DNA of 64,000 bases from Acheta domesticus (lineage: Eukaryota > Arthropoda > Insecta > Orthoptera > Gryllidae): NCBI GenBank assembly GCA_031308135.1, contig JAHLJT010009419.1, forward strand, positions 187,303,829-187,367,828, given 5' to 3'. Of this stretch, positions 35,313-46,275 are shown one piece after another. Positions within the stretch are counted from its first letter, which is position 1, and every line of letters starts with the position of its first letter. The notes under the pieces were generated by a model. That model did not search any database. It saw only the letters and a list, made by a program, of their open reading frames with translations, and was not told the DNA's origin. The position numbers and the translations under genes are program-made.

Positions 35313-35850
35313 ACAACTGTTGTCACTGAAGGGCCTCTGATCGGAAGATTCTAAGGTTTGAGTCCTGTGGCAGGATTTTCGACACTAGCTACGTAGCTAG
35401 GTCGAATTCAGCCTGCTGTTTGGAGGAGAATTCTAACACCCGGTTACGCTGATCGGTAGATTTCCGTGGTTTCTCCAATCAATACTAAGCGAATGTGCGA
35501 GCAGCAATCTAATAAATGGGCCACGAACCTCACGCGATCTTTCTTTCCCATTTCTTGTCCTATACTACCCCTGACTTACACACACACTTACATGCTCTAC
35601 ACAACCGCATATGTCGGAAGATCAGTCAGAAGCTTAGAGCTAATCCCAGATGGAGAGGTGCCCGCTATTGGGAAATATCTGGATAGGGGAAAACCCTGTA
35701 AGCCGATGTGAACGTCTGCGGTGGTACTAACCATCCATCGGAGGAAGAACACTTATATCTCCTGTGATAAAACATGAACTGCACCCACGGGACCAATGGC
35801 CATAGCAGTTGACCAGCCCGGAATCACGAAATAATCAATAAATCAACCCA
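35313..35850 (+). mobile_element. SINE family A, near full length, diverged
   Basis: CTCTGATCGGAAGATTCTAA, box B-like AGGTTTGAGTCC, and the palindromic CTAGCTACGTAGCTAG form of the stem-loop. The body follows and the tail is TTGACCAGCCCGGAATCACG then AATAATCAATAAATCAA. Confidence 0.9.
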
Positions 35851-36480
35851 GCCGCCACCCTTCGTCACTGATGTGAGGGTAATGCTGTCAAAAGACAAGA
35901 TTTTCATAATTACATGAATCGAATAACATTTTGTCACATATTCTAAATATTACAGCATTACTTCATACTATTATAATTGTAGATTTTAAAGTTCGTTTAT
36001 CTATTTTTTCGTGAATAAAAAATTCTATACATTTTTAGTAATGTTTGATACTTGTTTATCAGAACTACAATATAAGACAATGCATGTTGGGGGAAGAATA
36101 TTTTGTGTATAAATACATGGTGGTATTTATGGTACATAAATTAACATAACGAAGATTTAAATCTTTGGAATTGTTTATGTCTGTTTTAATTTGTTTTGAG
36201 TTTATCAAGAATTAATTTATACAAGTTCATTAATTAATTCATTTATTAATGTTTATGTTTCTGTTAATTTTACATGAATAATAATTTGTTTATAATATTA
36301 TACAATTATTATTATAATGTTAATATATTAGATTATAATGCTTTCACAAGGAACTTCATGTATAACAATATTGAAATAAATATCAATAAAATTTAGTAAA
36401 ATTAAATGACATTACACAAGATCTTTATCTACGAAAGAATTACGAAATATATATTTCCTAAAAAGTAACTCAATGTTTAT
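35851..36480. other. very AT-rich spacer
   Basis: Almost pure A/T in places (36,240-36,370). Nothing recognised. Confidence 0.55.
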
Positions 36481-37100
36481 CTTAATGTTGAAAATCTAAA
36501 GGGTAGACGCTTTGGCTCCCACGTCTGTCGTACGCATGCGGGGAAGGAAACAATTCGAAGAGCGAGGGTAGCGTACATCGTGTCGGCTTTTGACTGTAGG
36601 ACAGGCCGAGGCGATGCGTCCAGGGATGGAAGGGCGCAAGGGGAGAAAGAGCACGGGGAGGGGAGGGAATTGGTGCGGGTTGCAATGAACCAACGGCACC
36701 ACCACCAACACCGCCGCCGCCGCCGCCACCACCGTCGTTTGATTCGCGGCAAGCGAAAGAGACCGCGTTAAACCGCTCATTGTCCCCCATAAAAGAGGGG
36801 GCACAATAGAGCGCCCCGCATGCCTCGTCCACCCGCCCTCAGCCGCGCTCCTCCCCTCCCTCCCCTCCCCTCCCCCTCATCGCTCCTGCCACCGCCCGCG
36901 CGGCGTCCGACCTGAATGGGCGAATCCGCCTGTTCGCGAACAGAGCCCCGCGTGTCCGCTGTCGTTATGTCCCGCTGTCGCGCGCCCGCTCACGAGATTC
37001 ATTTCAAATGTACGTCAATGGCCCAGCACACAATTTGCTTCTCCCAGGTGGGTTGCTTCCTTTTCATTGCTAATTAGGAGTATAATTTTGAGGGCACCTG
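36481..37100. other. CpG-rich island, contains duplicated block D1
   Basis: CpG-rich DNA with a CCG/CCA run (36,700-36,735), a C-rich tract (36,845-36,880) and the palindrome CTGTTCGCGAACAG near 36,930. Its right part (36,951-37,085) has a diverged second copy at 38,194-38,335. A SINE is inserted just right of it. Confidence 0.5.
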
Positions 37101-37620
37101 ACCTGTGTCCGGGAGCGGTGGCTTAGGGCAACCGACAGGGAGTGCTTCCGACAGGGAGGTCCTAGGTGCGAGTCTCGACGGTGGCAAGAATTTCGACACT
37201 AGCCAGATAGCTAGGTCAAGTTTCTGTCGCTGTCTGGAGGAGAATTCTAGTGGCCGGCTGCTCTGATCGGTAGTTTTCTGATCAATACCAGGTGAATGCC
37301 GGGACAGAACCCTATCAAACGGGCCACGGACCGCGCAAGAACTCTCCTTCCCATTCCTTGTCCAATCGTACCCCTACATACATTCACTACACTACCACAC
37401 ATGCCGGGAGACCGATCGGGAGCTTACAGATCGTCTCAGCTGAGTCGGTGCCACGCTAGTGGAAGATACCTGACTGGGGAAAACCCGCTAGTCTTTTGCG
37501 CCGGATCTCATCAACGAGCTGAGGAAGATCACTGTCATCTTCCGAGCCAAAACATGCACTACATTTATGAGACCAGTGACCTTATCAGTTTACACGCCAA
37601 GAATCATCAATCAATAAATC
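37101..37620 (+). mobile_element. SINE family A, near full length
   Basis: TCCGGGAGCGGTGGCTTAGGG start, CCGACAGGGAGGTCCTAG, box B AGGTGCGAGTCTC, ACTAGCCAGATAGCTAGG stem-loop, full body and the tail CAAGAATCATCAATCAATAA. AGGGCACCTG left (37,091) and AGGGCATCTG right (37,622) may be a one-mismatch target duplication. Confidence 0.92.
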
Positions 37621-37680
37621 TAGGGCATCTGTGATATACGTGTTATCCGAGATTTCCCGATGTCGGCTTAGTCCAATGTG

Positions 37681-37745
37681 ACGGCTTCGGTGGTGTAGGC
37701 GGGCTGTAATATTCAAATTCGCAGGTTTAAATCCGATCGAAACTG
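37681..37745 (+). other. tRNA-like box A/box B pair
   Basis: TGGTGTAGGCGGG (box A-like) and CAGGTTTAAATCCG (box B-like) are separated by about 30 bases, the spacing of tRNA-derived promoters. There is no tRNA fold. Probably a decayed SINE head. A run of 11-12 G lies at about 37,789-37,799. Confidence 0.3.
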
Positions 37746-38193
37746 TGGATTATTGAGGACGAAAGAATTCTTCGTACGCCTTCCTTCGGGGGGGGGGGGA
37801 ATTGAAGTTGGCTGTCCCATATTGTAGATTTATTGCATGTAAAAGATCCTCAAGCCTAAAAGAAGCGTCTGAGCAAAATTACAATAGCTTCTTACGTCGC
37901 TCAAGTGATGCCTTCGAGACGGTGAAAGGAGCATAGAGTAGTTTGCGTGGTCAGGAGAGCAGAAAAGCAGGCCCGAGCCTCTGCCTCGGAAAATAAAGTA
38001 TAGTTGAATCGAAGTTTTTCCTTAACTTGTTAAATATTCTCTTTGTATTTGGATCGCAATGATACATTTTTCTTCCAATTCTATTTTTCATTACTTTATA
38101 TCTTCATAATAAGTGTTTAATTAGTCCTGTGTATTCGACATGAGACTTAATTTAACGTCCAACAACTCCGGGCAGTGTACAATCATGATCCTC

Positions 38194-38335
38194 GTGTATC
38201 CGCTATTATCACGTCCCGTTGTCTCGCACCCGCTAAAGAAATCGATTTCAAATTCATGCAAATGTTCACGCAATCTATTTGTTTATTCCGGGTAGGTATC
38301 TTTCTTTGCATATCAAGAGCAGTAATATTACTTTT
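38194..38335 (+). repeat. duplicated block D2 (paralogue of 36,951-37,085)
   Basis: Aligns with D1 through CGTGTATCCGCT, ACGTCCCGTTGTC, CGCACCCGCTAA and TTTCAAAT, then ACAAT/GCAAT-TTG and TTCCTTT-like blocks. Several CpGs of D1 are changed in D2. Confidence 0.7.
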
Positions 38336-38951
38336 GAGAGTGTCTTGAAGAATAATTTTTCTCCTTAAACTCGTTACCTGAATTTGTACTCTAGTTTAAT
38401 TGCTTCTTACTCTGCGACTGTAATTATTAAATGCATCCTGGTCAGGCGTGTTCAATGCTTTTGGGATCACGATTAAATCTACATTTGCTAATCAGGATGA
38501 AAAAACTTACTTATTTATTTCCTTTAGGATGTACACCTCTACTCAAGAAATAAAATCCGAAAAATATAGCAAACGAAACAAGTTTGAGTTGACCAAAAAA
38601 GTGTGTCGTCAAATGAGGTCGTTGGGCGTTGACGGGTTAATACCGATGTTTTACTTTGATGTCTTGAAAACATCCTGATTTGTTTGAGTTAAAAAAATCA
38701 GTTTACTTTGCTTTCGAGGAGACGACGTAGAATAATGAAATCAAAGTAAACGCAATTGTGTGTCCGGACAAATTGACACACTTCTAAAGGTTTTGCGGAT
38801 ATTTTGTAGTTTTTTTCTGGCAACAAGAAATTCTGACATTGATTATTTTATACTTATAGCTTGTGATATTCGCGAATCAAAACATTTTATGAGATATTTA
38901 TGTTTTAGAAATTTCTTACTTTTTAATTTTTTTTGAAAATGCTTTTGTTTT
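38336..38951. other. AT-rich spacer
   Basis: No gene recognised. The plus open frame at 38,448-38,678 has no known motif. Confidence 0.4.
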
Positions 38952-39136
38952 GAATTGCCTAACAGAATTTAAGTCTCTACTTTATTAGATAATGTCCTAC
39001 AATGAAGTAAGAACCACAATATTTATTTCTGGGTAAATTTTGCATAATGTTGAATCTACACTACGATTTAAATATCGTGACACTGAAAGACAACGAGCTG
39101 AACTGAGTGAGAATGGGACACTCACCCAATCATTCG
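38952..39136 (+). repeat. direct repeat E copy 1
   Basis: About 185 bases nearly identical to 40,135-40,316, sharing ATAATGTCCTA.AATGAAGTAA, TTCTGGGTAAATTTTGCATA, ACACTACGATTTAAATAT and GAGCTGAACTGA.TGAGA. Confidence 0.93.
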
Positions 39137-39479
39137 TCTAGTGTCATCTACTGACAAGATCTTACTTGTAGTATGTGACTAGTCTTCACTTTATCGACCG
39201 ACAGGTTTATATATTAACAAAGCAACACTTAAAAATATACGACACACCATTTATTAAATCTCAGTTGTTCTGATACTTACGTTACTGCAACGTTTTGAGT
39301 AACAGATATTTACCCATCTTTGAGCAAAAAAATCTATTAAATACAATAAATATTTTGTTTACATATCTTCCATATCATTCCATTATTTCAAGCATTGTAA
39401 TTAAAAATGTTATTTTTTATTTCTTGTATTGATCTCATTGAACTTTACGAGTTGAACACTCTGGTCTCTCTGCGAGCTG

Positions 39480-40080
39480 AGAAGCACGAGAACCCAGCCC
39501 TTGCGCGACCGACTCGAGGCAGAGATGTCGCTAGCGAGGCGAGCCGGCCGAGGCCAGGAGGGGGGGGGGGCTGGGACGGCAACCGCAAACCCGCAGAGCT
39601 CCGCGCGGGGGTCGAGCGGCGGCGCGGGTGCGCGGGCGGTCCGAAGAAATCAATTGACCACTCCCCCCGCCGCGTCGGTGCCTGTTGACTCTGGTCTCGC
39701 CTCCCTTCCCCTCCCCCTCCGCGCCCCCTGCACGGCGGCGAGAGAGGCGCGGGCGGCCGATTGTGTTTGAGCAGACCCTTCCCTCCCTCCCGCATTTCAC
39801 CATTCCATCCCCACCCCTCTCCCTTCCCACCCCGTACCATCCCCGGACACGCGTCTGTTTGCCGCCGAGACTGGGAAACGCTTCAGGTGTCGGCGGTCGG
39901 ACCCTCTGCTCCTGCGACCCGCCCCTCATCCCGCACCCCACCCCCCGGGCCGTCTGCTCACTGTCACCCGGGCTCCTTCGCTGAGTCCCGCTGTCACGCG
40001 CCGACGCGGCGTTGCGCGGGTCAGACTGTGGCGCCCTGCGGTTCCGCGCAGAATGCAGTAAAGCACCGGCACTCTTTGAC
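39480..40080. other. CpG-rich island between the repeats E
   Basis: CpG-dense block with GC boxes, a G-run at about 39,562-39,570 and C-rich tracts. Open on both strands but without family signatures. Confidence 0.5.
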
Positions 40081-40134
40081 ACGCGAGGCGAGTTCCATGT
40101 CATAAACTATACTCCGATTTCAACGTAATGCCGG

Positions 40135-40316
40135 GAATTGCGTAACAGAATTGAACTCTCACTATTTTAAATAATGTCCTATAATGAAGTAAGTTCCACA
40201 ATATTTATTTCTGGGTAAATTTTGCATAATGTTGAATATACACTACGATTTAAATATACTGACACTGGAAAACCACGAGCTGAACTGAATGAGAGTGGGA
40301 CACTCATCCAATCGGA
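40135..40316 (+). repeat. direct repeat E copy 2
   Basis: Second copy of the 38.95-kb segment in the same orientation, about 1.18 kb away. The pair brackets the CpG island. Sequence beyond each copy is unrelated. Confidence 0.93.
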
Positions 40317-40573
40317 AGCTTAATACAACTTAAATTATTTGTACTGGAGTGCTTCATTGGATGACAAATCTCCCTCTCCTTCCAACTCATGACCTTAAAC
40401 CACCACTATATTTAAATCGGAATAAGTAGCGGGAAGTGTCAGTTGTTGCTGGTTGGCGCTTCAAAAAAATTGTTGGTTGTTTAAGTATATTTTAATAATG
40501 CAATATGCATATATGTTTCATTTGTATAAAAACTTTTTCGTGAGTCAAATGCGTCATAATTCCCTTGTGTTAC

Positions 40574-40740
40574 CTTGAAAGTAGGTAAAAGGATGATCTG
40601 CACGAACAAGGCAGTACAGTTGGTTAACATAGAGATGCTACTGACGCACAACAATTGAGCAGGAGAGTCATTGACAAACCGAACGTTCTTAACGAAGAGT
40701 AACAGGCTGTCGAGGGACGTACAGAAAACCTCCTTCACTT
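40574..40740 (-). CDS. candidate odorant receptor internal exon
   Basis: A 167-nt minus-strand segment bounded by a strong acceptor (T-rich tract ending TTTTTTTTTCAAAG at 40,741) and a donor (TTCAAG|GTAACA, GT at 40,573-40,572). It is open and ends in phase 0. The 55 codons include VKEVFCTSLDSLLLFVKNV and ALFVQIILL. The pattern follows the insect odorant receptor (7tm_6) segment around membrane span 6: Cys, 5-6 residues, Leu-Leu-x-Phe-Val, then PxxLL, SS, C and FxQI, with matching spacing. In that family this product would be a ligand-gated ion-channel subunit in antennal sensory neurons. The FCWxG-type next exon and the N-terminal exons were not found nearby, so it may be a gene with long introns or a pseudogene. 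The family call is by eye. Confidence 0.42.
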
Positions 40741-40837
40741 CTTTGAAAAAAAAATAAACAAAACTTCAATAATTGTGAATATTGTGTCATAATATTATTT
40801 GTCGTATTTGATCATTCATAAACTGGTGTTTACTTAC

Positions 40838-40874
40838 GTGTTTGGAGAAGATACATTCGATGTAATGAATACTC
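40838..40874 (-). CDS. possible small upstream exon of the same gene
   Basis: A 37-nt minus-strand segment lies between an acceptor (TTGACTTCAG) and a canonical donor (CAAACAC|GTAAGTA). Spliced to the exon at 40,740 it keeps one open frame (EYSLHRMYLLQTQ then VKEV). Its size is unusually small and there is no independent family evidence, so it is only a hypothesis. Confidence 0.2.
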
Positions 40875-41839
40875 CTGAAGTCAATATATTACTATTAGTC
40901 ATAAATGGTTTAGTAAGAAAATATGTCAAAATGATAAAAGGTTTGTTAGATAAGATAAACTTAAATGAACGTTTCTAACAATTATGCTCTCGTAAATATT
41001 CATCAACTCGAGCTTCCGTGCTATTAATAATCAACTAACTTGCACATCAATGTCTCTTTTATTGTAAAATAAAGAACTATTAATTAGGCATTAAATCAGT
41101 TTAAGTTTTATTGAAATATATTTGCTCTAAGGATACTGTCAATGTGAGCAATATTGGGAAACAACGGCAACACAATACTGAAAAAGAAGTAAATAAGATA
41201 TTGGAAATAAGAAATATAATAAATCATTTTTAATGATCTTAAGAATTATATTATCTACCAGTATTGTGAAAAGCTTCTAATAGAAGCGGTAATATGAATC
41301 CACTGCGGCAGGAAATCATGGAAATAATGGATACAGAACAAAACATTTGTTTAGATTTATCGTAATTCTCTGTGTGTATTGGAAATCAAAAGCATGAAGT
41401 AGGTTGGACGGGAATTTATTTTCTATTTCATGAAAAGTAACTACTGAATTACACACCAGGATTAAATAGGAATAATAACATAGTTTATGAACTTCATGGT
41501 CTAATATTTACACATCCAATCATTTCGATTTTTTGAAATCGTTCTCAGAGCAACGTTTACTGTTTGAAAGCAGAGATAAAAATCACGTACGGTATCACCT
41601 ATTACCTTGCCCAGTAAAGTTTCCTTGTTTGTTCAGTTATTGAATTCCGCAATCCCTAAATGAAATATCGTCTACTCTGATCCCAATATTATTCGTTTTC
41701 TCCCTATAACCCGGCTATGATGTGGTCGTTTCGGGACTTATGCGAAGCAATCTCGTTTTCATACTGCTCTCCTCTATTTTTAGTTCAGTTAATAAACCAA
41801 TTTCCGTAAATACCAATAACGAGTTCCATTTAAGTTTCA
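40875..41839. other. AT-rich spacer or intron
   Basis: Searched on the minus strand for further receptor exons; none convincing. Confidence 0.4.
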
Positions 41840-43930
41840 TTGTCCGCCGACGTCTCGCCCCCATCGCCTCGCCCGCCTGCCCACCCCGCCTCGCTCCGAC
41901 CGCCCGGCCCGCCCGGCCTGCTCCACTCGCCCCGCCCCCTTCCCAGCCGCATGATAAATCCCCTTTTTACACGGTCCCGGCTCCGGGCAGGCACTAATCT
42001 TCCGGCGGCTAAGTAGCGATATTTCCACACTCGGTCGGCCAACAGGTACCGCGCGCTGGGCGATCCCCGTTGCAGGAGCTCCCCCCCCCCGGGACCGACC
42101 CGCCGCGCCGCCACCACCGCCGCCGCATACTTTTTCCCACCTCAGCGGGGTGTCAGAGGCAGGCGGAGATAAAAAGGCCGGGAATGCATATTGTAGCTCG
42201 GCGGGCGGGGGTGGTCGCGGCGGAGGGCGGTATGGGGATTATGCGGGAAGAGGCCCAGTCGACCCCGGGCTAGAACCGCCGCCGCGGGGGGTGTAGGGAG
42301 GACGGGCGGAAGTTAGAAGTAAAGTGGGTGCGACGCGGGAATTTGTCACTCCGCCCCCGGCCGCCCGGGGCGCCACCTCCGCGCCGCCTCCGGAGGCCAT
42401 TGTATGCATATTTTCGGAGGGGCGGGTCCCGGCGACGCGTAACGCAGGGGCGCCCCACCGCCCCCACGCAGACACGCGGCGGGCACCGCCCCCCCCCCGC
42501 GAGGCCGCCCCCACCCCGCCCCAGCCCCCTCCCGGTGTTGGATGGGGCGCTCTCCCGAAAGTAATGGGTTTTAATAAAAACGCCCCATCTACAGCGGGCG
42601 GGCGGTCCGGCGCGCGCCCCTCGCACCTTCCGACCCGCGCGCCCGCCGTGCGCCCCGTGGCGGATTTGGGAAGCTTTAGTTGGCGCGCGCCGCACCCACC
42701 CAAGCCACCGCCCTCACCCTCGGCGGCGGCTGCCGCCCTCTCTGATGTATTTACCATTTGCCGCGCCTTCCTCACTATCGCTCTCAGCCCACTTTCGCCG
42801 TTTTCCCTCCCGAAAGGCTCTTTGCAGTCGTTGTGCAGCTTCCCCTGCTCGCAACTCGCTTCAGTACTTGCTCGCCTGTCCTGAGCCGTTTCCGTGGCAC
42901 GCTCCGCGCATTACCTGTCGCCTCGTACCTTCCCGCTTTTTCCGCATTCACCTGCGTCGCTCGTGTTTGCCTTGCGCGGAGTCCTTTCGGCACCGCTCAT
43001 TGCTTCAACCGCACTCGCCTCCGCTCAGTCCTCGCGGGAGAGGTCTTTCTCGCGATATCTTCTGTTTTCTCCCATTCGCTAAATCTTCCAGGGCTCGCGA
43101 TTCCTTGATATACTCGGCCATCCTTATCCCCCGGACCTATCTGTGCTCGTGCCCTCCCTCTCCGCCCTGTCTTAAATATACTCCCCACTTCCCTATCTTC
43201 TCCCTCATGTTCTCCCCGTCCTTACAATCTTATCCCTCTCTCTGTCCTCTGTCTTCCTATTCTCCCACTTCTCCCTGTCTTGTCCGCCCTTCCTATCCGG
43301 GGGATCCTTTTCCGGCCTCGGTCTCCTTCCCTATCTTAAACGTTCACCAATTCTCTCTCTCCACCCTATTATCCCCCTTTCCTCTATCTTATCCGCCTTC
43401 CCTATCCTCTCTGTTCTCCTATCTCCGCGGGTAGGTCGGTGCCGGCTCTCACCATCCCTATCGTATCCTCTCTGTCCACCCTATCCTCCCCGCCCCCTCT
43501 CGCTCTATTGTCTATATCCTTTCCGTCCACACTTTTCACTCCCTCTTTTCACTCGTCACAGTCTTTCTAGTCCTCCCTGTCTCCACTGTCCACACCTTCC
43601 TCACAGTACTCATAGTTCCGAGGCTTCATCTCATCATCTTTCCCGTTTTCAGGGCACACGTTTCTCTCTTCACTTCCCATCCTCACCGATTTCCCTGTCC
43701 TCCCATCTGTCGTGTTCCCGACTCTCTCCGTTCTACCTCCTCCCCATCCTCCCCCGCCGTTGTCGCCGTCGCCGTTGCCGCCTCCCGCCGGCTTTTAAAC
43801 CGCGCCGCGCCGCGCCGCTCCGCCGGTGCGGCACCGAAATGCTGCGGAGCCGCTGAATGGAGCCCCGTGAATTGCGGAGAGGAGCGGCTCCGCCCTCCAA
43901 TATTGCGACGCGGGACTAAATCGCCCGCGT
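41840..43930. other. longest CpG-rich island, with pyrimidine-rich right half
   Basis: 41,840-42,740 is dense CpG with C-runs and GC boxes. 42,760-43,760 is C/T-rich with less CpG, and 43,760-43,930 is CpG-rich again. An A/T-rich GGAGATAAAAAGGCCGGG motif at about 42,163 and TGCATATTGTAGC near 42,186 sit inside it. Open frames on both strands are proline, serine, arginine or alanine-rich without motifs. Confidence 0.55.
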
Positions 43931-44029
43931 AGTGTAAATTTCCGCCCATACCTGTAAACGATGAGGCAATTGCATTGTAATGCAGGGTTTCTCTCTTTTG
44001 GATTTAGGAACAATTATAAAGTTACTAGA

Positions 44030-44563
44030 CCGGGAGTGGTGGCTCAGGGTATCAACTTATGTCGCTCCAGTGCCTCTGACCGGGAGGTCCTAGGTTCAAG
44101 GACCCGGCGATAGGCAGGATTTTCGACACTAGCTTGTCAGCTAGGTGGAGTTCAATCGCTGTCTGAAGGAGAATTCTGGCGGCAGGCTGCTCGAATCGGT
44201 AGTTTTCCGTAGTATCTCCGATTAAAACCAGGCGAATGCCGGATTAGTACCCTAACAAACAGGTCACACCGCGCGCAATATTTCCTTTCTCTTCCTGTCC
44301 TATCACTACCCCTTACACACGCACTATACTATCAGATAAGCCGGGAGTCCAGTCGGGAGATTAGAGCTTGTCCCGGCTAGGGCAGTGTCCCGCTGATGGG
44401 AGATACCTGGTTGGGGAAATCCCCGCTAGCCGCGGGTGGGTCGGTGCCGCATCTCACTATCCTGCGGGCGAACAACACCGCCACCTCCCTAGGAAAACTT
44501 GTACTATACTTACTTGAGTAATGACCTTAGCAGTTGACGTGCCCAGAATCACTAACAATCAAT
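44030..44563 (+). mobile_element. SINE family A, reference copy with exact target duplication
   Basis: Full 534-bp copy flanked by the 16-bp direct repeat TTATAAAGTTACTAGA (44,014-44,029 and 44,564-44,579), which fixes both ends. It starts CCGGGAGTGGTGGCTCAGGG (box A within) and has box B-like AGGTTCAAGGACC. The CTAGCTTGTCAGCTAG hairpin has 6-bp arms. The roughly 350-base body is not tRNA-like, and the tail is AATCACTAACAATCAAT rather than poly-A. tRNA-derived SINEs are transcribed by RNA polymerase III and mobilised by partner LINEs. Confidence 0.95.
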
Positions 44564-44579
44564 TTATAAAGTTACTAGA

Positions 44580-45894
44580 ATGAATAGTTCACGCGTCTGC
44601 AATGGTAACAGCTCTTCCGCTCTGAAATTTGCAGCATTATGAAACGTAATAAAATATAATATGAATAGAGCTGATACATTTGGTTCATATTTCAGTAATT
44701 TGCTAGGCAGTTTGATACTTTCTTCAGTTTTCTAACAAGAGTTAACTTAATTGCTTAATTCAGCTGTAGTTAGAGCTGTGGTTTATTGTGTTTGAGTAAG
44801 AATACAACGACGGACGAGTGCACACGGCTGTGGTGAACCTACCACGTTTCGGAAGTTGTGTGTGGGAGGGAAGTATACATGTCTACTTGTGTGGGAAGCG
44901 CTGGAGCGTTAACGAGGTCTTATCGGGAAATTACCCCTTGCGACTCCACTACTGCAGCGCTTCGATTTGTTCGAAAGGCTTGTTTCCGCTCAGCTCGTTA
45001 TTTAGAATGTTGTTGGGTGGCTGGTTGTCAATAATTCTTGGAAAGAAAGGATAAGGTGGGAAATGTTTTGTGAAATTGTGTTCTTGTGAAACTAATTGGA
45101 GCCCAAAGTGCGCTCTACGAGTTTTGATGTGTTTTTATAGAATATTTTACTTAGAGATGTGTCTTTCGTATTCTTGAAATTGAAAACAAGTGCAGCAAGA
45201 TGTTCTAGTGCTAGGACAAGCATCAGGAAAGGTCAAGATAATAAACAAGCTTTACCCTAACGACAAAGAAGGAATAGCAGCAACATTGACAAGGCTTAAT
45301 AACTAGAACCATACATTTCGTTCTATAAATAAAAATGGTATTTAATTATTAAATTATGTGTGTAAACAGAGTGGCAATATACAATTTACAACTTACAATA
45401 AAAATTAACTTGACGTTGCTTCACAGTTTTTCTATATCAATTTGATAACTCGTATTTATCTTGCCCTTATTTTTCGTAGAGAATAGAAATGGAACCAACA
45501 CACGCATCGACATGTTGAGTAGATACGAGATTTTAGTGATATATATAATTTCAACAATTTATTAACAAGGCATTTCAGTAAGTTTCCTTTGATTTATTCC
45601 TTGCATCACGTAGAGTATTCAATTCGTCTTTTAATTACGTCAGCCACAAGCCTTTTTTCCAGCCATCTACTACATTATTTGTAACGCTGCCCTCCCGTAC
45701 TTTGTACTTTGTGTCCTGTTGCAAATCATGCACGTCCTGCTCCATTATCTGCGGCTAATTTGCTAACAGCCTCTCTCTCCATATTGCGCTCTTCACCCTG
45801 TCGAAAGCCTGCGCTCAAACGCACCCTTGCGTTGCATCGCAGCCTTACAGTTTCACGGCGCAACGGATGCCTGCGCGTGTCCAGTGAAGCGCAG
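44580..45894. other. intergenic DNA, nothing recognised
   Basis: AT-rich with a GC-moderate patch (44,800-45,060) that is open in one plus frame but shows no motif. Confidence 0.45.
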
Positions 45895-46275
45895 CGCTTG
45901 GTCGTTATGACCATGTATGTTAGATAGAAACATGCCCGAGGTAATGCGACACCTTCTTGGTACTGGGGATCATTAATATTTTCCGTATGGTCTTTATGAC
46001 TTTTATGAAAAAAAAATGTTTTTGAAATAGCGCAACCGCGTGCATAAATACTGGCGAAAATGTTGCATCGCTTGGTCATTATGACCATGTATGTTAGATA
46101 GAAACAGGCTTGAGGTAATGCAACACCTTCTAGGTGTTGCATTACCTCGGGATGATTAATATTTTCCGTATAGTCTTCATTAATTTTATGAAAAAAAATT
46201 GTTTTTGAAAAAGCAAAAGAAATTTTTGGCAAAATAGCGCAACTATGTGCATAAATACTGGCAAAAATGTTGTTT
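45895..46275 (+). repeat. two-unit tandem duplication with a perfect hairpin
   Basis: Unit 1 (45,895-46,068) and unit 2 (46,069-46,275) share CGCTTGGTC.TTATGACCAT, GTATGTTAGATAGAAACA, GAGGTAATGC.ACACCTTCT, ATTAATATTTTCCGTAT and GTGCATAAATACTGGC. Unit 2 contains GAGGTAATGCAACACC paired perfectly with its complement (46,112-46,127 and 46,133-46,148) around a 5-base loop. Unit 1 keeps only one arm. Confidence 0.93.

Noticed and set aside
41722..43434. Possible coding exons in the CpG island
   Set aside because: Frames on both strands are low-complexity Pro/Ser/Arg; no motifs or consistent splice sites.
44818..45054. Possible exon with 78-residue frame
   Set aside because: No splice sites in suitable places and no recognisable family.
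45726..46232. 168-residue minus frame with repeated ACFYLTYMV segments
   Set aside because: Explained by the two-unit tandem duplication; includes the DNA hairpin.
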